Shown here piece by piece: positions 1 through 5,389 of a stretch of DNA of 8,608 nucleotides; position 1 is the first letter of the stretch; every line of letters starts with the position of its first letter. The notes beneath the pieces were generated by a model. It was given only the letters and a program-made list of their open reading frames with translations. It did no database searches and was not told where the DNA came from. The stretch spans positions 1 to 8,608 of the forward strand of contig JAAZVD010000050.1 in the NCBI GenBank assembly GCA_018623785.1. The letters run 5' to 3'. Origin of the DNA: Bacteroidota bacterium (GTDB lineage: Bacteria; Bacteroidota; Rhodothermia; Rhodothermales; UBA10348). The position numbers and the translations under genes were made by a program.

Positions 1-30
1 CCCGCCTCTTAGACGGATATCGATCCACCC

Positions 31-768
31 ATGACGAGACTTCTGATCAACATAGACCATGTTGCCACGCTGCGTAATGCACGACAGGAGCGCTTTCCCG
101 ACCCGTTGGAAGCAGCACAAGCCTGTTTGGCGGGTGGCGCCCACGGAATCGTCTTTCATTTGCGGGAAGACCGCCGTCATATCAAGGACGAGGATGTACG
201 GCGATTCGCTGCCCACCTTGACACCAAACTCGATTTCGAACTTTCGCTCGCGCCTGAAATCGTGGACATCTGCTGCGGCGTGAAGCCACAGTTGGCAACG
301 CTGGTGCCAGAACGACGGGCGGAAGTCACGACGGAAGGTGGACTTGATGTGGTTGGTAACCGCGATCGCCTCGAGCGCGTCGTGCCCCGTCTGTTCGATA
401 GTGGCATTGAAGAGGTTGCGCTCTTCGTTGATCCGATTCCGGAGCAGATCAGAGCCAGTGCTGAGGTGGGGGCCAATGCTATTGAACTCCATACGGGTGA
501 TTATGCCAACGCCTCCGATCCTCTAGCACGCCAATCTGTCCTTTCTGCCATGGTGGATGCGGCCAAGTTAGCTCACGAGTTGGGTCTGACGATACACGCC
601 GGTCACGGGCTCGATATCCACAATTATCCTGCTTTCGGTCGTGCTGTACCGCACTTGGCCGAAGTATCCATCGGCTTTGCCATCATTGCTCGCGCCCTTA
701 GCATCGGTATGGAACAGGCCGTTACTGAAATGCGATCGATTATCGAACAGAACCCACATGCCCACTGA
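31..768 (+). CDS. pdxJ: Pyridoxine 5'-phosphate synthase PdxJ
   Basis: This 245-residue protein has the usual length and motif order of PdxJ, the cytosolic TIM-barrel enzyme that condenses 1-deoxy-xylulose 5-phosphate with 3-amino-2-oxopropyl phosphate to make pyridoxine 5'-phosphate. Visible landmarks are NIDHVATLRNAR (7-18), HLREDRRHI (43-51), E70, T100, ELHTGDYA (152-159), HAGHGL (189-194) and EVSIGFAIIARA (211-222). They supply the expected Asn, Asp-His, Arg, His43, Glu70 and His192 positions. The phosphate-binding Gly-His pair of E. coli PdxJ (215-216) reads Gly-Phe here. The start is the first ATG after an in-frame TAG at 10-12; no Shine-Dalgarno sequence is visible. The 3' end overlaps era by 11 bases, so the two genes are probably co-transcribed and translationally coupled. 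Function is assigned from family motifs and is very likely. Confidence 0.97.
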   Translation: MTRLLINIDHVATLRNARQERFPDPLEAAQACLAGGAHGIVFHLREDRRHIKDEDVRRFAAHLDTKLDFELSLAPEIVDICCGVKPQLATLVPERRAEVTTEGGLDVVGNRDRLERVVPRLFDSGIEEVALFVDPIPEQIRASAEVGANAIELHTGDYANASDPLARQSVLSAMVDAAKLAHELGLTIHAGHGLDIHNYPAFGRAVPHLAEVSIGFAIIARALSIGMEQAVTEMRSIIEQNPHAH

Positions 769-1687
769 ACATCCCCCTGTCAGTCCGGAAGTTCCATCGC
801 CAGAGGATGCCCCAGAGCATCGGAGTGGCTATGTCGCACCGCTTGGCAAGCCCAACGTGGGTAAGAGTACGCTGCTCAATGCCTTGATGGGCCAGAAGCT
901 GTCCATCGTCACCCACCGCCCTCAAACGACGCGCCGACGCGTGCTGGGTATCTTGTCGGGGGACGATCACCAGGTAGTGCTCCTGGACACTCCGGGTATC
1001 ATCGAACCGCGGTATGGTCTGCAGAAATCCATGATGAACGAAGTGCGGACGTCGACTGCCGATGCGGACCTGCTCGTGTTCATGGCCGATGCCACGCGAG
1101 ACAACGTGGATGATTTGAGTTTGAAGTATGTGCAGCATCAACCAGCTATCCTGGTCTTGAACAAGATTGACAAGATCAGCCAGGAAGAGGTCTTGCCATT
1201 GGTTTCGGCCTACATGGATGCCCATGCCTTCCAGGAAGTCATTCCGGTATCAGCGTTGAAAGGCAAAAACCTTGACATCGTGCTTGCTTCGATCCTCAAG
1301 CGACTGCCTCTCGGACCGGCCTTCTATCCCAAGGAGATGATCAGCGAGCAGCCAGAACGCTTCTTTGTGGCTGAAATCATCCGGGAGAAGATCTTTAAGC
1401 TGTTCCGTCAGGAAATACCGTATTCAACCCAGGTGAATATCATCAGCTGGGAGGAACGCGAGGGCGATAAGGACTTGGTCCACGCGGATATCGTGGTTGA
1501 GCGGGACTCGCAAAAAGGTATTCTTATCGGGAAAGGAGGCAAGGCGCTGAAGAAAATCGGCACGTTCGCCCGGGAAGACATCGAAGGCTTCATCGATCGT
1601 CCCATTTTCCTCAAGTTGCATGTGAAAGTGCGGGGCGACTGGCGCAACTCGGAGAGTCACTTGCGCTCTTTCGGATACACTACCTGA
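758..1687 (+). CDS. era: GTPase Era (ribosome assembly, 16S rRNA binding)
   Basis: Era is a GTPase that binds the 3' end of 16S rRNA and assists 30S subunit maturation. The 309-residue product has all five G motifs: G1 GKPNVGKS (30-37), G2 around PQTTRR (55-60), G3 DTPG (77-80), G4 NKID (135-138) and G5 SALKG (165-169). A C-terminal KH domain follows, with the GILIGKGG loop (254-261), and the protein ends in the family-typical KVRGDWRNSESHLRSFGY (290-307). The reading frame stays open upstream to an ATG at 641 inside pdxJ. The ATG at 758 is chosen because it overlaps the pdxJ stop and gives a normal length. It still leaves about 22 Pro/Glu-rich residues before the G domain, slightly long for Era. 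A proline (VAPLG) sits just before the P-loop where most Era proteins have an aliphatic residue. Confidence 0.96.
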   Translation: MPTEHPPVSPEVPSPEDAPEHRSGYVAPLGKPNVGKSTLLNALMGQKLSIVTHRPQTTRRRVLGILSGDDHQVVLLDTPGIIEPRYGLQKSMMNEVRTSTADADLLVFMADATRDNVDDLSLKYVQHQPAILVLNKIDKISQEEVLPLVSAYMDAHAFQEVIPVSALKGKNLDIVLASILKRLPLGPAFYPKEMISEQPERFFVAEIIREKIFKLFRQEIPYSTQVNIISWEEREGDKDLVHADIVVERDSQKGILIGKGGKALKKIGTFAREDIEGFIDRPIFLKLHVKVRGDWRNSESHLRSFGYTT

Positions 1688-1698
1688 GGTATGCCGCG

Positions 1699-2874
1699 TT
1701 ACGTGAAAGGTCTGAATCCAAGAGCCTCCAGCAACGTCGTCTCCTCGGCGGTGGCACCGGACCAAGCCGCATAGCGGGACCACGAATATCGCGCCGGGTA
1801 CCCCGCACGATAGGTGTGAAAGCCCCGGACCGGATCGGGAGAGGCCACTACTGCCCTGAAACGGGCATCGTCTGAAGGTATATCGATAACCTGCCGCAGA
1901 ACCCTGTCTAACCAAGAGGGGTGATCGATTCCCATAGGCCTGCCGTCCTGATCAAGGGGACGGGTCAGGACGCCTATCAGCGAATCCTCCGCTGGACAGC
2001 GTGTCTGCCCACTCTTCAGATACCGCATCACGGCATCCCGGATCATCAATAAACCATTCCTTTTGGCGTCCCTGCTGTATCCGGCAATGTGTCCCGTTGC
2101 AAGGTCCGCAGTATCTACGGAAACCGGATCGGGCTGAGGTTCGCCCTCAAACACATCCAAGACCAAAGCACCGAGGTGTCCTGAACGTCGCGCCTGAACA
2201 GCACGATGTTCGTCCATGGTGCCGCCCCGTGACGACTGAATTACCCACGCACCGGACCGCACAAGACCAAACGCTTTCAGGTCCATCAAATAGACCGTTG
2301 GATGGGAGCTGGAGCGGTCCAGCGGCACGTGTAAGCTCACGATATCGCACAGAGGAAGCATCCGGTACAGATCCATGAATGCCCCTCCATCCTCTTTGTC
2401 GGCCCGTGGCGGGTCATTGCGCAGGACGCGCATGCCCGCTGCCTCAGCCCGTGTAGCCAGCCGCTCTCCAACGTGTCCGCAACCGATAATTCCGAGTGTT
2501 TTCCCTTGCCACCCGGTAGCTCGCCTTCTTGCAATAACGGCTATAGATGCCATCACATATTCCACGACCGATTCGGCATTGGCACCGGGCGCACTAGCCC
2601 ATTCAATACCGGAAGCGGATAAAAAACCTATATCGAGGTGATCCGTGCCCGCCGTTGCGGTGCCGACGAAGCCCACCGAGCTCCCCTCAAGGAGCGTTTC
2701 GTCTACCTTCGTAATGGATCGGACAATCAGGACATCCGCATTCTTTACAACGTGAGCGTCAATTTCGTGGCCTGGCACGGCAATTATCGTCCCCAAAGCG
2801 GAAAAAATCTCCGCTGCACCGGGAATATCCTGATCAAGTACAATACGAAGCGATGTACGAGTAAAAGATGACAT
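1699..2874 (-). CDS. pdxB: Erythronate-4-phosphate dehydrogenase PdxB
   Basis: PdxB is an NAD-dependent dehydrogenase of the D-2-hydroxyacid family. It oxidises 4-phospho-erythronate, the second step of DXP-dependent pyridoxal phosphate synthesis, feeding the branch that ends at PdxJ. The 391-residue product shows the PdxB signature VRSITKVDETLL (51-62), GTATAGTDHLD (71-81), the Rossmann motif GCGHVG (131-136) and DPPRA (154-158). The catalytic triad of the superfamily is present: R216 in SSRGG, E245 in EGEP and H262 in GHIAGYS. A C-terminal dimerisation region of about 90 residues contains the FHTYRAGYPARYSW stretch (about 353-366). Some conserved neighbours are altered: Gln for the usual Asn three residues before R216, and GHIAGY rather than PHIAGY. 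The gene converges on era with only 11 bases between stops and no clear terminator there. The ATG at 2872-2874 gives the expected N-terminus. Confidence 0.92.
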   Translation of the reverse strand: MSSFTRTSLRIVLDQDIPGAAEIFSALGTIIAVPGHEIDAHVVKNADVLIVRSITKVDETLLEGSSVGFVGTATAGTDHLDIGFLSASGIEWASAPGANAESVVEYVMASIAVIARRRATGWQGKTLGIIGCGHVGERLATRAEAAGMRVLRNDPPRADKEDGGAFMDLYRMLPLCDIVSLHVPLDRSSSHPTVYLMDLKAFGLVRSGAWVIQSSRGGTMDEHRAVQARRSGHLGALVLDVFEGEPQPDPVSVDTADLATGHIAGYSRDAKRNGLLMIRDAVMRYLKSGQTRCPAEDSLIGVLTRPLDQDGRPMGIDHPSWLDRVLRQVIDIPSDDARFRAVVASPDPVRGFHTYRAGYPARYSWSRYAAWSGATAEETTLLEALGFRPFT

Positions 2875-2912
2875 CTGAGCGACTTATACGTGTCAAAACG
2901 GCCTCCAGACCC

Positions 2913-2920
2913 CAAAAATA
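2913..2920 (-). promoter_or_regulatory. Possible Bacteroidota-type -7 promoter element of pdxB
   Basis: On the minus strand the word TATTTTTG matches the Bacteroidota -7 consensus TAnnTTTG at every fixed base and lies about 39 bases upstream of the pdxB ATG. The nearest upstream TTG is 24 bases away, longer than the usual 19-21, so the -33 half is unconvincing. This is inferred from consensus matching only. Confidence 0.3.
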
Positions 2921-3018
2921 GGGCTTCAGGAGATTATCCACGGACAATGGTATTCACAAGTCCACCACGGCTATGAAGTCGGCATGGAGCTTGCGTAAAC
3001 GCTGCAAGAAGGGGGAGT

Positions 3019-3046
3019 GAACCCTTAATGAAACGGGTTCGAACCC
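3019..3046. repeat. GAACCC / GGGTTCGAACCC inverted repeat group
   Basis: GAACCC (3019-3024) is followed after ten bases by GGGTTC (3035-3040) and directly by another GAACCC (3041-3046). The last twelve bases form a perfect palindrome, GGGTTCGAACCC. The first two elements can form a 6-bp hairpin, and the second and third a competing symmetrical site. The word resembles a tRNA T-arm, but the flanks do not form a T-stem and there is no cloverleaf. Confidence 0.55.
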
Positions 3047-3084
3047 AGGGTGAAATCGTTCAACGTTTTTACTAAGACACTGTT

Positions 3085-3109
3085 TATACGAAGTATATGC
3101 GGTGTATAC
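3085..3109. repeat. Clustered TATAC/GTATA dyads
   Basis: TATAC (3085-3089) and GTATA (3093-3097) form a 5-bp inverted repeat around GAA, and the palindrome GTATAC follows at 3104-3109. The arrangement resembles a regulator-binding region. The first ten bases, TATACGAAGT, equal the start of a loxP arm, but no partner arm lies at the required distance. Confidence 0.4.
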
Positions 3110-3175
3110 CTCCTGAAACCGGTGACCACTCACTCCGTAGAGAGCGGCCATCAAGCAGGCCTTCAGGCCACACAT

Positions 3176-3187
3176 GGTGTCTACACC
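3176..3187. repeat. Short perfect dyad GGTGT-CT-ACACC
   Basis: A 5-bp inverted repeat with a two-base centre lies about 70 bases before the hydrolase start. A related but asymmetric word, GGTGTATACC, occurs at 3101-3110, so the two could be paired operator half-sites. This is a sequence observation only. Confidence 0.4.
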
Positions 3188-3256
3188 GCGCTTCGCTCAA
3201 AAGGCGGACGCAGGAAGGGACCATGAAACAATACCGATCACCAACCGCCATCTGCC

Positions 3257-3919
3257 ATGAACATGAAGCTGTACACAGCCGGCATCGTTGCCGCGCTGGT
3301 TGTTGGCTCTTCAGGCGTGATTGCGTACGAACACGAACTTTTCGGCGGCCCCTCCCCTGTCTCTCCAGACAGTTCGCTCACGGTGCAACCTATCGAGGTT
3401 CCCGGGCCGCGTCTGACTCCCATAGAAGAGGCGCTCAAAGACCCCCGAAATTTCCATCCCCTGACACCCGAACAGATCGATTCGGAAACCTTGTGGTTGG
3501 CGCGGGTCATTTTCTCCGAAACCAAACGCCCCGACGAACAGGTTCTCGTGGCGTGGGTCGTTCGCAATCGCGTGGATACCCGCTATCGTGGACGTTCCAG
3601 CTACCAAGGTGTTGTTCTGGATCCTTGGCAGTTTTCAGCCTTCCTTCCCGGAAGCGATAAGGCGGCACACTACACCAGTCTGACCGCCTATTCCAAGGTC
3701 CCGGGATGGCAGCTCGCTCTTCGTATTGCGTACACCGTACGATTTGCGGATCCGCGACAGAGACCTTTCTCCAAAAACACGCGGCACTTCTACAGCCAGC
3801 GTTCCATGAGCGGCACGGGAGCACCCATTTGGGCCCATGGCCTGGCTCCGGTCGATATTGGCTACCATTCGATCGAGATTGATCCGCGTCGCTTTCGGTT
3901 CTTCGAGGACATATCCTGA
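3257..3919 (+). CDS. Exported SleB-type cell wall hydrolase
   Basis: The 220-residue product begins with a short basic N-terminus and a hydrophobic segment (about residues 5-23) that acts as a signal peptide or membrane anchor. A Pro/Ser-rich linker follows (about 30-60), then a domain resembling the SleB/Hydrolase_2 family of peptidoglycan lytic enzymes (about 78-218). Family-like motifs are LARVIFSETKRP with candidate catalytic E88, VVRNRV (101-106), PWQFSAF (123-129), HFYSQ (177-181) and IWAHG (191-195). It is inferred to act on periplasmic peptidoglycan, perhaps in remodelling or division; sporulation is not implied. The start at 3257 is chosen because the frame is closed by TGA at 3224 and the next in-frame Met is only two residues in. 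A better ribosome-binding sequence precedes ATG 3223, but that ATG is in another frame. The gene ends against a strong shared terminator. Confidence 0.82.
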   Translation: MNMKLYTAGIVAALVVGSSGVIAYEHELFGGPSPVSPDSSLTVQPIEVPGPRLTPIEEALKDPRNFHPLTPEQIDSETLWLARVIFSETKRPDEQVLVAWVVRNRVDTRYRGRSSYQGVVLDPWQFSAFLPGSDKAAHYTSLTAYSKVPGWQLALRIAYTVRFADPRQRPFSKNTRHFYSQRSMSGTGAPIWAHGLAPVDIGYHSIEIDPRRFRFFEDIS

Positions 3920-3952
3920 CCAGGTAGGCGATCAGCCGAGAGGTATGAACGA

Positions 3953-3988
3953 GAAAGGGCGCCGGTGCAGAAGCACCGGCGCCCTTTC
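3953..3988. terminator. Bidirectional intrinsic terminator hairpin, perfect 16-bp stem
   Basis: Bases 3953-3968 and 3973-3988 are perfectly complementary: a 16-bp GC-rich stem with AAAGGG/CCCTTT at its base and the tetraloop AGAA. It lies 33 bases after the stop of the + strand hydrolase and 20 bases beyond the stop of the minus-strand RRM gene, which suits a shared terminator for convergent genes. T-runs outside the stem are short on both strands, so termination efficiency is uncertain. Confidence 0.85.
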
Positions 3989-4008
3989 CTCATACTGTCA
4001 GGCGCGTC

Positions 4009-4311
4009 TTACCAACGGCCTCCGCCGCCTCTGTTACCGCCACCGCGATGGCCACCGCCACCGCCGCCGCGACGCTCCTGCGCCTCGTTGACACGAATAT
4101 TGCGTCCGTCGACCTCGGATTCGTTCAGGGCGTTGATGGCTGCGTTTGCGCCCTCATCTTCCATTTCGACGAAACCGAAACCGCGCGAGCGGCCCGTGTC
4201 ACGATCCAGGATTACTTTGGCAGAGTGGACATCGCCATACTCTCCAAAAAGATTTTCGAGTTGTTGGTCGTCGACACTCCAAGGGAGGTTTCCGACAAAA
4301 AGATTCTTCAT
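4009..4311 (-). CDS. Glycine-rich single-RRM RNA-binding protein
   Basis: This 100-residue protein consists of one RNA recognition motif (about 2-76) and a short Gly/Arg/His-rich tail (about 80-100) ending in Trp. RNP2 is LFVGNL (4-9) and RNP1 is RGFGFVEM (43-50), with the aromatic residues needed for single-stranded RNA stacking (F5, F45, F47). Such proteins occur in cyanobacteria and Bacteroidota, where several are cold-induced and are thought to act as RNA chaperones or post-transcriptional regulators. That role is family knowledge and is not shown here. The repeated glycine codons give the tail an unusually biased base composition. The ATG at 4309-4311 has no Shine-Dalgarno sequence. It is preceded by a structured leader with a terminator hairpin, suggesting control at the RNA level. 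Confidence 0.95.
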   Translation of the reverse strand: MKNLFVGNLPWSVDDQQLENLFGEYGDVHSAKVILDRDTGRSRGFGFVEMEDEGANAAINALNESEVDGRNIRVNEAQERRGGGGGGHRGGGNRGGGGRW

Positions 4312-4316
4312 ACCGT

Positions 4317-4362
4317 TGGTTGGGCGCTTGGCGCCTTATCGTTTGCTTTGAAAGTCCAACCA
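4317..4362 (-). promoter_or_regulatory. Leader stem that could mask the RRM gene start
   Basis: In the minus-strand transcript TGGTTGG (from 4362-4356) can pair with CCAACCA (from 4323-4317), closing a 7-bp stem whose 3' arm ends five bases before the ATG. The enclosed segment contains a smaller GCGC-CAA-GCGC hairpin (4334-4324). Folding would place the ribosome-landing region in double-stranded RNA. Pairing is seen by eye; the regulatory role is inferred. Confidence 0.4.
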
Positions 4363-4385
4363 CCCAGTTCTCCGTGGACGCTCGC

Positions 4386-4422
4386 AAAAAAATGCCGGCC
4401 GGCTTTGTCTCCGGTCGGCATT
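4386..4422 (-). terminator. Intrinsic terminator / possible attenuator in the RRM leader
   Basis: Read on the minus strand, AATGCCGACCGG, an 8-base loop, then CCGGCCGGCATT form a 12-position stem with one A-C mismatch, followed directly by a run of seven T. This is a textbook intrinsic terminator for minus-strand transcription. It lies about 130 bases after the stop of the beta-barrel gene and about 75 bases before the RRM start. It may end the upstream transcript, attenuate the RRM gene, or end a small RNA. Confidence 0.8.
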
Positions 4423-4479
4423 CTAAGGCTTTCGGCACAGTTTTCCGGGTGGAATACATCATAATACGCTCCCCCTCGT

Positions 4480-4511
4480 AAAAGATTCGACTTTTCCAGT
4501 TGATAGTGCAA
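4480..4511 (-). promoter_or_regulatory. Weak candidate promoter for the RRM leader
   Basis: On the minus strand a TTG (4511-4509) is followed after 21 bases by AATCTTTT (4487-4480), which agrees with TAnnTTTG at four of its six fixed bases. Transcription from here would give a leader of about 160 bases that includes the terminator hairpin. A second possible -10 word, TATTAT, lies at 4466-4461. Both are weak. Confidence 0.2.
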
Positions 4512-4552
4512 TCTTCACATGAAGACGAGCCAACGTCCGGAGTCCAAGCGGG

Positions 4553-5191
4553 CTACAAAACGATCCCCAGGCGCAGCATGACCGAGTTGTTCCGCTGTAC
4601 TGTATCCGAGTCGAATTCAATGCCCCGGATACTGAAGGAGTCTTTCATGAACCGGGATACACCAATTGAGTAGCGTATTTCAGGCGTCAGCGTCAACCCC
4701 CCGAGAGAAATAGCCAAGCCGCCGCCGACATTTCCCGAAACCGCGGCGCTTTCCAGCGACTGCTTGTATTCGTCATTCGACGATGACGGAAACGACACGA
4801 CAGGTCCCGCTGACACAAAGGCCTTGACCAGGGGCAGCGGAAGAACGGCAAAACGCACGTCCACCGCTACATCCAGTAGACTCAGATCAAAGAGCTGTCC
4901 AAAGTCGCCCAGATCCAATTCCACGTCGCCCATATCCCGGTAATAGGCTCCCAACCGCAATGCCAACGGGCTTGAGTCCGTGTCGAAGAACACGCCGAAG
5001 TGGTATCCGGACGCGTTCTCGTACGTTGCGCTCCGACTTCCGGAAATATCACTCATGCTTTCAAAGTTCAGACCCGCGGCAACCCCGAGCTGAGCCTGCG
5101 CCCCGCTCGGGATCAGGAAAAGAGCCATAAGAGCCCCCGTCAGGAAGCCGGCTGGTCGGAAAGACAAAAATGCATTCATCTTGGTTTTCAT
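4553..5191 (-). CDS. Outer-membrane beta-barrel protein, function unknown
   Basis: The 212-residue product has a classical Sec signal peptide: basic residues at the start, a hydrophobic core about 15-27, and cleavage predicted after AQA (31-33). The mature part is a run of alternating hydrophobic/polar strands with Gly and aromatic residues (for example GYHFGVFFD, LALRLGAYYRD, GGGLAISLGGLTLTPEIRYSIG), typical of small 8- to 10-strand barrels in Bacteroidota. The last strand, VMLRLGIVL, ends in Leu rather than the usual terminal aromatic. No catalytic motif is visible and the role may be structural or transport-related. The ATG at 5189 is chosen because it gives a full signal peptide; an ATG four codons later (5177-5179) is also possible. 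The gene is divergent from bshA and upstream of the RRM gene on the same strand, separated by a terminator. Confidence 0.82.
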   Translation of the reverse strand: MKTKMNAFLSFRPAGFLTGALMALFLIPSGAQAQLGVAAGLNFESMSDISGSRSATYENASGYHFGVFFDTDSSPLALRLGAYYRDMGDVELDLGDFGQLFDLSLLDVAVDVRFAVLPLPLVKAFVSAGPVVSFPSSSNDEYKQSLESAAVSGNVGGGLAISLGGLTLTPEIRYSIGVSRFMKDSFSIRGIEFDSDTVQRNNSVMLRLGIVL

Positions 5192-5262
5192 TCTGATTCC
5201 ATGGTGGACTTCAAACGCTCGACGGGTAGCTGCTCGACATACAGTTAGACGCGCTCAGTACT

Positions 5263-5295
5263 CAAAAGGTATCCGTAACACGGGACGCATGCAAT
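5263..5295 (-). promoter_or_regulatory. Candidate promoter of the beta-barrel protein gene
   Basis: On the minus strand ATTG (5295-5292) is followed after 20 bases by TACCTTTTG (5271-5263), close to the Bacteroidota TTG-N19/21-TAnnTTTG pattern but with one extra base inside the -7 element. It would give a leader of about 65 bases. The -33 part lies within a CGGGA/TCCCG inverted repeat (5281-5299) that could serve as an operator. Confidence 0.33.
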
Positions 5296-5299
5296 CCCG
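5281..5299. repeat. CGGGA-N9-TCCCG inverted repeat between the beta-barrel gene and bshA
   Basis: CGGGA (5281-5285) and TCCCG (5295-5299) are 5-bp complementary arms separated by nine bases that include the palindrome GCATGC. The site lies in the 198-base divergent region and overlaps the candidate promoter of the beta-barrel gene. The arms are short enough to arise by chance. Confidence 0.3.
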
Positions 5300-5389
5300 A
5301 CTTCAGCTGGGCTGGGCGCGTAACAGAACAGCACTGCAAGAGCACCCAAACACACCCCGCATCCCCAAGTCCACTCTGGAATCCCGCCC

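Larger units (their letters stand above)
2875..3256. other. 382-base divergent intergenic region with several dyads, no convincing gene
   Basis: The stretch between the divergent starts of pdxB and the SleB-type hydrolase holds no ORF with recognisable coding character. The longest minus-strand frame (3175-2954, 73 residues) matches nothing I know. What it does contain is two DnaA-box-like words (2934-2942 and 2950-2958), a GAACCC/GGGTTC repeat group (3019-3046), an AT-rich segment with three TATAC/GTATA words (about 3061-3110), and the dyad GGTGT-CT-ACACC (3176-3187). A purine-rich Shine-Dalgarno-like sequence lies at 3211-3219. It is best read as a regulatory region for one or both flanking genes; nothing shows which element acts on which gene. 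Confidence 0.5.

Noticed and set aside
1..12. 3' end of an upstream gene (codons P-A-S-stop)
   Set aside because: Only three codons before a TAG are visible, which is not enough to support a gene.
641..757. Longer Era protein starting at ATG 641
   Set aside because: It would place 39 extra residues inside pdxJ in another frame; the start at 758 gives normal length and a typical overlapping operon arrangement.
3030..3050. T-arm-like GGGTTCGAACCC suggesting a tRNA or an attachment site
   Set aside because: The flanking bases do not form a 5-bp T-stem around a 7-base loop, there is no acceptor or anticodon arm on either strand, and no integrase is nearby.
3085..3097. loxP/XerCD-like recombination site
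   Set aside because: Ten bases match a loxP arm, but no inverted partner arm exists at the correct spacing, and dif-type sequences do not match.
2954..3175. 73-codon minus-strand frame in the pdxB upstream region
   Set aside because: It has no recognisable motif and no ribosome-binding sequence. It runs through the dyad-rich region, so it is more likely a chance frame, though a small gene cannot be excluded.
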